Shown here: piece by piece, positions 52,978 through 61,762 of the stretch | Position numbering within the stretch: position 1 is the stretch's first letter | Layout of the letters: the number at the start of each line of letters is the position of its first letter | Assembly (NCBI GenBank): GCA_020054205.1 | Contig: JAGVLS010000035.1 | Location: 55,403-119,402 of the forward strand | Direction of reading: 5' to 3' | From: Candidatus Obscuribacterales bacterium | Lineage (GTDB): Bacteria; Cyanobacteriota; Vampirovibrionia; Obscuribacterales; Obscuribacteraceae | Length of the DNA stretch: 64,000 bases | Translations under genes and position numbers: made by a program | Notes under the pieces: generated by a model | The model's input: the letters and a program-made list of their open reading frames with translations, nothing else | The model's database searches: none | Told to the model about the DNA's origin: nothing

Positions 52978-53511
52978 ATGTTGCCTTTAGTAATTGTATT
53001 CATCATTTTGTTTGTTCTGCTTGCTTGGCCACTGGTGTATTGCTTGCACCAGTATCTAACCAATGTCTATCGTTATCTCTTACGTTATGACCGTCCCTGG
53101 GATCGCAAGACTCCATCGAACAAACGCCGTGATGATACGAGCGCGCCAAAGTTCGCCAGGCGTAGAGCTCGTGACTTGTTGCAGACATATGGCAGTATGG
53201 CAATTTTTCTCTATTTTATTCTGGTGATCCCCGATAGCAATCTAAGCATGGCTGCAATTGCAGGCTTATCAGCCTTGTATTGCCTGGGTGAAATAGCTTT
53301 GATTGTCATCTTGTTGGTTAAAAATGATCACGCTAAGTTTTGCCTTGAAGTGGCAGAACGTGCTTTTGACCAACGCGATAATACTGCCATCACATTCGAT
53401 CTGCCAGAATTCTGTGACAGGACCATTGCTAATGCTCTTAGTCTGCCGGTGTCACGAATTGAAAAATGCCACCAAACTATGCGCAGCTGGGACAGACTGC
53501 GCTACGTATGA
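52978..53511 (+). CDS. Membrane protein, 177 aa
   Basis: Helix at 3-22, a basic soluble part, two helices (about 72-90 and 98-114), then a helical tail. CACGGAGGAGAACAAG precedes ATG. Not recognised. Confidence 0.6.
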   Translation: MLPLVIVFIILFVLLAWPLVYCLHQYLTNVYRYLLRYDRPWDRKTPSNKRRDDTSAPKFARRRARDLLQTYGSMAIFLYFILVIPDSNLSMAAIAGLSALYCLGEIALIVILLVKNDHAKFCLEVAERAFDQRDNTAITFDLPEFCDRTIANALSLPVSRIEKCHQTMRSWDRLRYV

Positions 53512-53593
53512 CAAACAGTACCCCGTCCCAAAACACAAAACAATGCGGGGAACAAAACAAATACATGTAACAAAAAAAGAAAGGACAACTAAA

Positions 53594-53722
53594 ATGCGCT
53601 GTCTTCTGCGCGATATCGAACTTTGGTGTAGCCGAAATTTCGGAGCATGTCTTCTGGCGCTCCTTGCATTATTCGTGGGTGGTATTTGTTTTATGAGTAT
53701 TCTTAGTGGGCTAAATGGGTGA
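53594..53722 (+). CDS. 42-residue membrane peptide
   Basis: MRCLLRDIELWCSRNFGACL followed by a helix (LALLALFVGGICFMSILSG). AAGAAAGGACAACTAAA precedes ATG. Short but well supported by ribosome binding site and codon pattern. Not recognised. Confidence 0.5.
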   Translation: MRCLLRDIELWCSRNFGACLLALLALFVGGICFMSILSGLNG

Positions 53723-53755
53723 GTTGGGTGAATTGGGTGGTTGGGTGAGTGTGAG
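53701..53755 (+). other. G-quadruplex-type G-runs after the 42-residue peptide
   Basis: Five GGG runs spaced by 5-6 bases (GGGTGAGTTGGGTGAATTGGG and on) on the plus strand, spanning the stop codon. Four of them fit a three-quartet G4 pattern. Confidence 0.5.
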
Positions 53756-53864
53756 TGGTTCGCCAACTTAGGTAACCAACCCCAGCCGTCTAATCGGTGA
53801 TGAGACTAATCTGTGCTCAAGACTGATCTGTGCAATCAATCTCATCCAACTAATTGAACTTCAA

Positions 53865-53911
53865 GAAGCGGTTAGGCTGAAGGGATTAAAACCTCCTTTC
53901 CTAACCGCTTC
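53865..53911 (+). terminator. 12 bp hairpin terminator
   Basis: GAAGCGGTTAGG pairs with CCTAACCGCTTC, inner AAGG/CCTT, followed by ATCTTTTCTT. It closes the 52-53.7 kb block. Confidence 0.75.
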
Positions 53912-53928
53912 ATCTTTTCTTATTTATT

Positions 53929-54245
53929 ACTATAACAGATAGTGTATCAAGGTGCACAATGTAAATATTCACTGAAGGACATGTCAGGCGTGCCCTTCTT
54001 TTTTTCTTGTTTTTCAGCACCGTATATAGTATCAAGATGGTCCTTCCTAAATCAAAAACTTCTTACCATAGAATTGGAAGCCTAACGACAGCAGTTAAAT
54101 TAATATCTGCCAAAATACTTACTGCCACAACCATGCTGTTGCCACACATAACAAAAAGGTCAGAAAAATTGAAATTTTTCTGACCTTTTTCCATGTACCC
54201 AAATAGGGTAGTCCATGGTGGATGATTAATTCTTTTAATTTCATT
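53929..54245 (-). repeat. Dispersed element R, copy 3
   Basis: Inverted repeat ACTAT-AACAG-ATAGT (53929-53943), AATATTCACTGAAGGACAT, then after a unique stretch the GGTCAGA hairpin (54153-54190) and CCATGTACCCAAATAGGG, near-identical to copy 1. The rest of the 680-base gap has nothing further. Confidence 0.7.
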
Positions 54246-54402
54246 GCCATTTTTTGAACTTTTTGGCTCTACTAAAACTTTGAGAAATATGAAAAATGTT
54301 GGAAAGCTTATTTGTGTTTACAACCTACGACATCATGCCTGATTTAAGTGAATGTTTGCTGCACAATTTACTGCACAACAACAAAGCCTTGTCAGTAAGA
54401 AG

Positions 54403-54771
54403 CTAAATTCTAAAAGCCACCAAATAATTTAAAACTAGGCACGGTATTTCAAACAAAATAGCAAAATATATACTTAACAAAGCAATGTATAAATTAGTGT
54501 TTTCATCTTTCCATTGATCATAAAAATCAATGCCAAATAATCCTGTTTGACCAATGATAATACCAAAGAACACGCCTTTCCAAATAATAGAAATAGCGAT
54601 GTTTTGCACATGTGCCAGATAACAAATCATACCAAAAACGCCAAATACACTGACTATAATATTCAAAGCTATTACCCAGCCTGAATACTCTTCATTGAAG
54701 TCGCTAATAATTGCAGCAATGCTCCAAATTATGTAAATAAAAATGTAAATTGCTATTAGTGCATTTGTCAT
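54403..54771 (-). CDS. Four-helix membrane protein, 122 aa
   Basis: Four hydrophobic helices (about 4-24, 33-54, 60-78, 95-119). Host-like AT-rich codon use. Divergent from the next gene. Not recognised. Confidence 0.6.
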   Translation of the reverse strand: MTNALIAIYIFIYIIWSIAAIISDFNEEYSGWVIALNIIVSVFGVFGMICYLAHVQNIAISIIWKGVFFGIIIGQTGLFGIDFYDQWKDENTNLYIALLSIYFAILFEIPCLVLNYLVAFRI

Positions 54772-54855
54772 GAATGGTCAAAAAAAATAAAATTGTGCTG
54801 ACAAGAGAGTATGATAGTCAACGCACTTAAGCAAGTGCTTGGCAGGGAAAAATTT

Positions 54856-55398
54856 ATGAGCAAAGCAAATTATCTTATAATCAGCTGCAGTTTAAATCCA
54901 CAAAGCAATAGCAGAATTCTAGCCAGTAAAGCATATGAATTGCTAAAAAAAACGGAAAATGTTGAACTGTTAGATTTGCGCCAACATGCATTGCCCATTT
55001 GCGACGGAGCAGAAGCTTATGGGCATGTCAGCTTACCTGAATTAAGCAAAAAAATAAAAGAAGCTCATTGCATTCTCATGGCTGTCCCTATTTATAATTA
55101 CGATGTCTCGGCTGCCGCAAAAAATTTAATTGAGTTGACTGGTAAAGCTTGGAGTGAAAAAATAGTTGGTTTCCTTTGTGCAGCTGGTGGTCATTCAAGT
55201 TATATGTCTGTGATGAGTGTAGCTAATAGTTTAATGTTGGATTTTCGCTGTGTGATTATTCCACGTTTTGTCTATGCTGATGGATCCGCTTTTGATAATG
55301 CTAATATCACTGACGACGACATAATTAGGCGCGTGGAGGAATTGACTCAAGCGGCTAAGCGTTTTTCAGCCATTGCTGTAAATACTGTTACTAACTAG
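54856..55398 (+). CDS. NADPH-dependent FMN reductase-like protein
   Basis: 180 aa from the ATG after GGCAGGGAAAAATTT; an earlier in-frame start lacks that site. Flavodoxin-like fold: IISCSLNPQSNSRILASKAY binds FMN phosphate, VPIYNYDVSAAAKNLIELT is the second flavin loop. It would reduce flavin or quinone-like substrates with NAD(P)H. Confidence 0.8.
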   Translation: MSKANYLIISCSLNPQSNSRILASKAYELLKKTENVELLDLRQHALPICDGAEAYGHVSLPELSKKIKEAHCILMAVPIYNYDVSAAAKNLIELTGKAWSEKIVGFLCAAGGHSSYMSVMSVANSLMLDFRCVIIPRFVYADGSAFDNANITDDDIIRRVEELTQAAKRFSAIAVNTVTN

Positions 55399-55445
55399 TT
55401 ATTAAGCACCTATTACGGAAATACCCATTCTGGTTGTCAATATTT

Positions 55446-56789
55446 TCAGATACCTTTGCCAGCTAATGCTTTTTCGCTTAGCAATATTTCGCGTGCCTCA
55501 CCAACAACATAAAGTGAGCCAGTGATACAAATAACATCATTAGCTGTTGCAATAAGGGCAGCTTTTTTTAGTGCTTCTTCAACTGAATTGCTAGAGGTAC
55601 TTTCCATACGATAAGTTTGTCCATTGCTAATTATCGTCTCAACATCCAAAGCTTTGATATTTTGTGATTTAGTAGCAATAACCCTCGGAGAAAGGTCAGC
55701 AAAATTACGCATCATGCCTTTAATATCTTTATCGTCATTGACTCCAATTATCAAAATAAAATTTCTATCGCTAAAATGTTGTTTTAAAGTTTTCACCAAT
55801 GCTTTAACTGATTCGTCATTATGGGCGCCATCAAGTACAATTGTTGGTTTTTCGCTAACAATTTCAAAACGACCAGGAAATTTGACACTGCCTAAGCCTT
55901 CTTTCATAGAATTTTGGCTTACTTTTAGTCCTTGTCTGGTTAAAGTATCAATTGCTGCAAAAGCAGTAACAGCATTTACCATTTGATGCTGCCCAAGCAT
56001 AGAAATATGCCATTTTTGTGTACCCCGCGTACTGCTAATTGCAAATAGTTGTCCAAGTAAACTACTTTCAATTAAGTGCGGACGATATACACTATCAACA
56101 TCAATAAGCTCCGCTCCTATTTCCAAACAATGTCGAGCAATAACTGGTTTTACGGAAGGATCATTTTGGGGAGCAAGAATTGTTGTGCACCCATTGGTAA
56201 TAATTCCTGCTTTATTAGCAGCTATTTCAGCTGTAGTTTTACCTAAAATTTTAGTGTGTTCTAAACTAATTGGTGAAATAATAGCTAATTTTTTCTGATC
56301 AAAAATATTAGTAGCATCGTCCCTGCCACCACAACCAACTTCAACCACTTGCCAGTCTACTTTTTGTTTGTTCGCTACATGAAAAAACAGTGCTGTTAAA
56401 ATGCCAAAAGTGCTTACTGGTCCATTAATATTATTATGCTCAGCTTCAATATTTTCACGTATTTGAGACAGCGCATTCGCAAAGTCTTCCTCTGAAATTG
56501 GATGTCTGTTAACAGCAATACGTTCGCAAAAAGAATTTAAGTGCGGGCTAGTAAAAGTGGCAACGTTTGTACCAATCGCTCTTAAAATTGAGGCAATATA
56601 ATTACATATGCTGCCTTTTCCTTTTGAACCGGTTACATGAATTGTTTTCCTATCTTTTTCCGGGTTGCCCAAACGAGAAAGTAATGAGCGCATACAATCA
56701 ACACTCATTGAAAAAGCCTGTGGTCCCTGACTAAAACGTTCCTTGTCAGGGAAGGACAAAACATATTCGATTGCTTGACTATAATTCAT
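55446..56789 (-). CDS. folC: Folylpolyglutamate synthase/dihydrofolate synthase
   Basis: 447 aa, normal length. Mur-ligase-type ATP loop HVTGSKGKGS, VEVGCGGRDDATN, ISLEHTKILGKTT, and LDGAHNDESVKALV in the C-terminal domain. It adds glutamate to folates. Host-like block, minus strand. Confidence 0.9.
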   Translation of the reverse strand: MNYSQAIEYVLSFPDKERFSQGPQAFSMSVDCMRSLLSRLGNPEKDRKTIHVTGSKGKGSICNYIASILRAIGTNVATFTSPHLNSFCERIAVNRHPISEEDFANALSQIRENIEAEHNNINGPVSTFGILTALFFHVANKQKVDWQVVEVGCGGRDDATNIFDQKKLAIISPISLEHTKILGKTTAEIAANKAGIITNGCTTILAPQNDPSVKPVIARHCLEIGAELIDVDSVYRPHLIESSLLGQLFAISSTRGTQKWHISMLGQHQMVNAVTAFAAIDTLTRQGLKVSQNSMKEGLGSVKFPGRFEIVSEKPTIVLDGAHNDESVKALVKTLKQHFSDRNFILIIGVNDDKDIKGMMRNFADLSPRVIATKSQNIKALDVETIISNGQTYRMESTSSNSVEEALKKAALIATANDVICITGSLYVVGEAREILLSEKALAGKGI

Positions 56790-57086
56790 GTTGTCGAGTT
56801 TAGCAGATATTTTCTTATCGGCTACTAATAAAATCCATTTGTGATCTCCTGGTAATAATTGCTCTTAGACTAGGTCGCGCGAGGAATATTGTCATGAATT
56901 ATTTTCCATATTACTAGATCAATGCTTCAATAAAGTACATACTTCTTGAGATGAGGATCTCAATATTTATACTGTGGACGTATAAGTTTTCTTTTTTATA
57001 GCATTAGGTCAAAAGTCTACAAACACACTTCCTTCCTGCACATTTCAGCTGAATTTGGTCTTATCGCTAGACTCCGAACAAACTAT

Positions 57087-57146
57087 CGTCACTACCAATA
57101 AACCACCGTCATTTCCAACAGACCACCGTCACCCCAGTAAACAATC
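57087..57146. repeat. Three 20-base tandem repeats upstream of 57197
   Basis: Units begin CGTCA at 57087, 57107 and 57127: CGTCACTACCAATAAACCAC, CGTCATTTCCAACAGACCAC, and a degenerate third. Exactly 20-base spacing, about two helical turns, fits side-by-side protein binding. The remaining gap (56790-57086) shows nothing supported. Confidence 0.6.
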
Positions 57147-57196
57147 ATTTCTAAAATTTCATTTGTTGGCATAAATGCCTCAGCAAAGGAACTTTT

Positions 57197-58246
57197 ATGA
57201 CTGCCACAAAGCAATTGGCATTCTGTCAGATTGCCGTTCCGCAAATGGATGATGATCCGCCAAAACTTGTTTTTTCACCCATGAGTCCTAACCATGTCGG
57301 TGTTATGTACACAAATTATCGTCCACGAATATTTGATTTGAAACGTACCCCTATTGCACAAGCTGCTCGAGAATACGAAACAGGTAACGGGCGCGTCCCT
57401 GTTATCAAACTTGATGAGAGAAGCGAAATTAAACTGCCTATCATGTGCCCAGCTACAGCAATTGCCTTTAGGCCAACCATGACCAGTGGTGCTGTGATAA
57501 GAAAAGACGATGAAGGAAATCCACTCGAGGAAATTGCTTTTTGTTTTGGCGAAGGTGATTTTGAAGTTCATCGGGTTAACCTCAACACAGTTCATGAATT
57601 GCCTGGCATATCCGCACAAGAGCCAAGTGCAATTGCATATAGTCGAGACGGTGATTTTGTGGCAGTGGGTGGCTGCAACGGTGATATTTTAACTTATCGT
57701 CTCGCCGATACGTCAAAAAAGCCGTTGCGAGAATCTCTTTCGACACTATCAGGAGCAATCACACAATTAGCTTTCAGCCCAGAAAGCAAATGTGTTTTTG
57801 CTGCCACCAATTACAACAAAATTGGCTGTGTTATGCGCACAAGGCAAGCGGCAAGACATTTGGCTCTACGCAATCATGATGAAAATAGACAAGTGGTTGG
57901 CGTCAAATGGCAATCACTCGCTGTACATTCAAGTAAGCCTTTGTTAGCATTTTGTGGAACTTCAAGTGAATTTTGGCTTGCCAATGTCGAGACTAACAAG
58001 ATAATTATCATTGATGCAGGATTGGGTGATATTCTTCATCATATCGAATTTACATCGCAGGATGAAATTATTCTTGTCGGTGAAAACGGTATTCAGAAAT
58101 GGCGATATATTTTATCACCAGATGGCGATCCTTGTGACGCCGAACGCATTTGCCTGATTGAAGGAACCAATGATGCTCCTGGTGGACCATTTTTGTCAGG
58201 TAAGCAATACGGCAATTTGTTTTGTATTGCACGCTTGGGCTGTTAA
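57197..58246 (+). CDS. WD40-like beta-propeller protein
   Basis: 349 aa. Repeats ending in patterns like SAIAYSRDGDFVAVGGCNGD, QLAFSPESKCVFAATNYN, and LFVLEN-like ends support a propeller; the first third is more diverged. No signal peptide. A scaffold for protein contacts is expected. CAAAGGAACTTTT precedes ATG. Confidence 0.65.
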   Translation: MTATKQLAFCQIAVPQMDDDPPKLVFSPMSPNHVGVMYTNYRPRIFDLKRTPIAQAAREYETGNGRVPVIKLDERSEIKLPIMCPATAIAFRPTMTSGAVIRKDDEGNPLEEIAFCFGEGDFEVHRVNLNTVHELPGISAQEPSAIAYSRDGDFVAVGGCNGDILTYRLADTSKKPLRESLSTLSGAITQLAFSPESKCVFAATNYNKIGCVMRTRQAARHLALRNHDENRQVVGVKWQSLAVHSSKPLLAFCGTSSEFWLANVETNKIIIIDAGLGDILHHIEFTSQDEIILVGENGIQKWRYILSPDGDPCDAERICLIEGTNDAPGGPFLSGKQYGNLFCIARLGC

Positions 58247-58317
58247 TTCGTTGCAATCCAATCTAGTTCATTACTAATTTCAAAACAACCAAAAACACAA
58301 AGATAGCAGGTAATTCA

Positions 58318-59307
58318 ATGCAGCCGATTTGGTTGTGGGTAGGGTTTTTTACCTTCATTGCTTTCATGCTTGCTCTAGACTTGGGTGTATTCAACAGAAA
58401 AGCACACACAATAACATTTAAAGAAGCAAGCATCTGGACATGCCTTTGGGTATCACTTGCTTTTGCCTTTGGAGCTGGCGTGTATTTTTACATGGGTAAA
58501 GAAATGGCTTTGCAATACATCACAGGTTATTTGATTGAAGAAGCACTTTCAGTCGACAACTTGTTTGTATTCTTGGTCATTTTCTCCTATTTCCACGTCA
58601 AGCAAGCATATCAACATCGGGTTTTGTTCTGGGGAATAATTGGTGCTATACTCATGCGCGGCAGTTTGCTAGCATTAGGTGCAGCACTTGTGCAACGCTG
58701 GCAATGGCTAATTCCTTGCATGGGTTTGTTTTTGTTTTACCCAGCAATTAAAATGTTGCGCCACGAAGATAGCCCAAAAGAATTGAAAGAAAAGTGGATA
58801 GTAAAACTAGCCCAACGTTGTTTGCGTTTTACTGACGATCATCACGATCACCACTTTTTCGTGCGTGTGGCAAAACCCAATAGCGGTTTAGTTCTCCATG
58901 CAACACCGTTATTCCTAGTTTTGATTTTGATTCAATTTGTTGATTTGTTGTTTGCAGTAGATAGCATTCCAGCAGTGCTTGCTATCAGCGACAACACATT
59001 TATTTTGGTCACATCAAATGTCATGGCAATTCTTGGTTTGCGCTCAATGTATTTCCTTTTGGCAAATATCATGCACAAATTTATTTATTTGCGCTATGGT
59101 CTAGCTCTCATTCTTGGCTTCATCGGCACCAAAATGATTGCTGAAAACCTTGCTATTTTGCTTCAATCTTTCGGATTAACTGAAATTGCTCATAGCATTC
59201 CCCATATTCACATATCGGTTGCACTATCTTTGTTGATTGTAATTGGCATTCTTCTTTCATCGATAGCGGCATCACTTCTGTTTGCAAACAAAAAGGAAAG
59301 GATGTAA
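58318..59307 (+). CDS. TerC-family membrane protein
   Basis: 329 aa, about nine helices. EEALSVDNLFVFLVIFSYF and FAVDSIPAVLAISDNTFIL are the paired signatures of TerC/Alx proteins, which carry Asp for metal transport (manganese export is known for Alx/MntE-like members). GCAGGTAATTCA precedes ATG. Confidence 0.85.
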   Translation: MQPIWLWVGFFTFIAFMLALDLGVFNRKAHTITFKEASIWTCLWVSLAFAFGAGVYFYMGKEMALQYITGYLIEEALSVDNLFVFLVIFSYFHVKQAYQHRVLFWGIIGAILMRGSLLALGAALVQRWQWLIPCMGLFLFYPAIKMLRHEDSPKELKEKWIVKLAQRCLRFTDDHHDHHFFVRVAKPNSGLVLHATPLFLVLILIQFVDLLFAVDSIPAVLAISDNTFILVTSNVMAILGLRSMYFLLANIMHKFIYLRYGLALILGFIGTKMIAENLAILLQSFGLTEIAHSIPHIHISVALSLLIVIGILLSSIAASLLFANKKERM

Positions 59308-59310
59308 AAC

Positions 59311-60969
59311 ATGAAATTCGTTAGCAAATTAACGGCACCTATTAGAGGCTATTTTGCAGCTGGTCAAAGTAAAGCATCGAAAATTTGGCGCATGGTCATG
59401 GCTTTGATCACTCTTGCTTTAGTTACTTATTCATTCATGCAACCTCAAACAACTTTAGTGGCTGCCGGCGCATTTGCTCTTTACACATTGTGTCGATGTG
59501 TGATGGCTAAGAACAGCCTTGGTCGCACTGTGCTTTTCACTTTGTTGGTTTTTGTGTTGTATTTAGCCTTCTATACCTTAGTAGCATTGTATGTCATGCC
59601 ATTTTTGCATGTGCTGACATATTACACCTGGAAATGGTTTATGCCAACAATTACTGTCCTGCTTGTTGGCGTGCTTTTAAACAGGCTGCTTGCTCTACTT
59701 AAAATCAAATCCAAAAAGGCTGAAAATACTCAGGCATCCCTGGAAACATCACGCCGCACGCGCTTGCAGTTGGCAGTGAGTGCTCTTGCTCTCTTGCTTG
59801 CATTTTGCACACTTTTCACCAATCATGTGCCTATGTTTGTCACCTGGCAAAAGCGTTGGTCAGTTCGTCCTGAAGTTTTGGCAGAAATTCCAGACACGGT
59901 TAATAATCGTATTTTGCTGCGCGATAATGCTCGTGAGTTTATCCAAAACGCAAGCAAAGACAATACATTGCGTGTGCTAGAGCCTCATGTGGTGAAGCTC
60001 CCGAATAGCAATACGCTGTATTGGCAGTCTAGCTTGCAGCTAGATACTCGTTACGGCCGTATTCTTGGCACAACATCGCAAGTAATTCATACTGATGCTG
60101 ATAAGGTGAAAATGCATGTTGATACTCTTGATGGTGAAAAGGCATTTTTCCTTTGCGGCGAAAATAGCTGGGTGGTCAATGCTGCTTTTAACGTCAGACA
60201 TCCGTTTAGCAAAATGGGTGAAGCTTCTTGCTATCGTAAAGAAAATGGTGAATGGGTAACCCTTATTCCCTATATCGGTACTATGCCTTCCAAGTGGGGA
60301 ACAATGATTCCTGGTTTGTATGGTGTACTGGAAATCTCAAAGTTTTGCTGGGTTACTGACCATAGCCCAGAAGACGCTGTCAAACAATTTCCTGGCGTAT
60401 TTTTTATGCCAGATGAAACTGTCAGAGAACTTAGTGAAGCTTATTGTGCCTGGCATGATGGCATAAAAAGCATTGCTACTGAAAAGGGTTACTTAGAAAT
60501 TTCTGAAGAGCCAAACGCAGAAGAAACTGGTAATCGATTACCTTATATTCAAGAGTTCAAAGATATTGGCTTGCAAGCATATCTTCCTCTTGAACCACAA
60601 GGTCCAAACTATGCTCTGGTAGAAGTTCTTTTCTTTGACGCGATTGGCAAGCCACGTGTGTATGTTGTCCCAGAACATGCACATCTAAATGCTCCTAGAA
60701 AAGCCCTGGAAAATACTTACAAGTGCGACCCTGGGGTTTCTTGGACAAATAGGCGTACTCGTGAAGTGCGTCTTGTGAAGGGTCCGGGCGGCACGTTCTG
60801 GATGCCGGGCGTGACATTGCATGATCCAGATCATCCGGAAAGCCAAGCTTATGTCATGACTGCTTTAGTTGATGCTGTGACGCTTGATGCTTATCGGCTT
60901 AGCAATGAGCATGAACTTGAAGAAGTCAATCGTTTTGCAGCTGAAGGCGCACATGGTGCAAAGAAGTAG
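59311..60969 (+). CDS. Membrane protein with large soluble domain, 552 aa
   Basis: Five helices in the first ~175 residues, then a ~370-residue soluble domain. AAGGATGTAAAAC precedes ATG; three bases separate it from the TerC stop, so the two are one transcript. No family recognised; may partner TerC. Confidence 0.6.
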   Translation: MKFVSKLTAPIRGYFAAGQSKASKIWRMVMALITLALVTYSFMQPQTTLVAAGAFALYTLCRCVMAKNSLGRTVLFTLLVFVLYLAFYTLVALYVMPFLHVLTYYTWKWFMPTITVLLVGVLLNRLLALLKIKSKKAENTQASLETSRRTRLQLAVSALALLLAFCTLFTNHVPMFVTWQKRWSVRPEVLAEIPDTVNNRILLRDNAREFIQNASKDNTLRVLEPHVVKLPNSNTLYWQSSLQLDTRYGRILGTTSQVIHTDADKVKMHVDTLDGEKAFFLCGENSWVVNAAFNVRHPFSKMGEASCYRKENGEWVTLIPYIGTMPSKWGTMIPGLYGVLEISKFCWVTDHSPEDAVKQFPGVFFMPDETVRELSEAYCAWHDGIKSIATEKGYLEISEEPNAEETGNRLPYIQEFKDIGLQAYLPLEPQGPNYALVEVLFFDAIGKPRVYVVPEHAHLNAPRKALENTYKCDPGVSWTNRRTREVRLVKGPGGTFWMPGVTLHDPDHPESQAYVMTALVDAVTLDAYRLSNEHELEEVNRFAAEGAHGAKK

Positions 60970-61032
60970 TCATTACTTTTTCCAACCAGATTTTTTCTAA
61001 CCAGCTCTTTGGCTGACACGCGTTAAAACTTT

Positions 61033-61116
61033 CCCCAGTGTTGCAGCAGAATTGATCGCTTGAATTGAGCCTTGTGCTCATAAGACAGATCAATTTGCTG
61101 CACGCTGGGGTTTTTG
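61033..61116 (+). terminator. Long branched hairpin ending in T-tract
   Basis: CCCAG...GCAGCA...AATTGATC pairs with GATCAATT...TGCTGC...CTGGGG (bulges included), with a GAGC-CTTGT-GCTC hairpin inside, followed by TTTTTG. Confidence 0.65.
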
Positions 61117-61151
61117 ATTTCAAACACAAACACAAAAGAAAGGGCATCCTT

Positions 61152-61718
61152 ATGTGTTTCGAATCCGATCCCACACATGAATATCCAATTGGATTAGATC
61201 ATGCTTTAGTAATTTCGCTACATGCTGGTGCAGTTAGGCATCTCAAAGCAAAGCGCCCTGCTATTGCAAAAACCCTGCTTGAAACAGCTATGGGTTTATA
61301 TGACGAGCACAATTTGTTTCCACAAGATGAAGAATATATTCGTTTGGTCAATGATCTAGCTGCAATCGAAATTGAAATGGGCTTGTTTCCTGCAGCTTCA
61401 GGACATCTTTATCCAAAATACATAGACTCTGCTACTAATGCTGCCCGGCGTCTTTTTGGTGAGAAACATCACATAACGGCAATGTGTTATGCCACACTTG
61501 CTAATTTGTATGCTTGCCAGAATATGCCGAAGCTTGCCCAGCCTGAATTTGAAAGAGCTTTAGAAATTTTGGATACGGATACTTGCCCAGAACAACATAT
61601 CCGCATTGAGGCGTTAGAAAATTACGCTAAGTTTTTGCATCAGACTTATCGGCATGAAGAAGCACGCCGACTTGAAGCTCGCATTCACGACCTTAAGCGG
61701 TCAACACAGCCCAACTAA
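61152..61718 (+). CDS. TPR protein, 188 aa
   Basis: Start after AGAAAGGGCATCCTT. Kinesin-light-chain-type helical repeats (ITAMCYATLANLYACQNMPK, ALENYAKFLHQTYRHEEARR). Soluble scaffold; partner unknown. Confidence 0.7.
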   Translation: MCFESDPTHEYPIGLDHALVISLHAGAVRHLKAKRPAIAKTLLETAMGLYDEHNLFPQDEEYIRLVNDLAAIEIEMGLFPAASGHLYPKYIDSATNAARRLFGEKHHITAMCYATLANLYACQNMPKLAQPEFERALEILDTDTCPEQHIRIEALENYAKFLHQTYRHEEARRLEARIHDLKRSTQPN

Positions 61719-61762
61719 ATAACAATTTCAAAACAATGCAATAAAACAAAAGAGAAAAGTCT

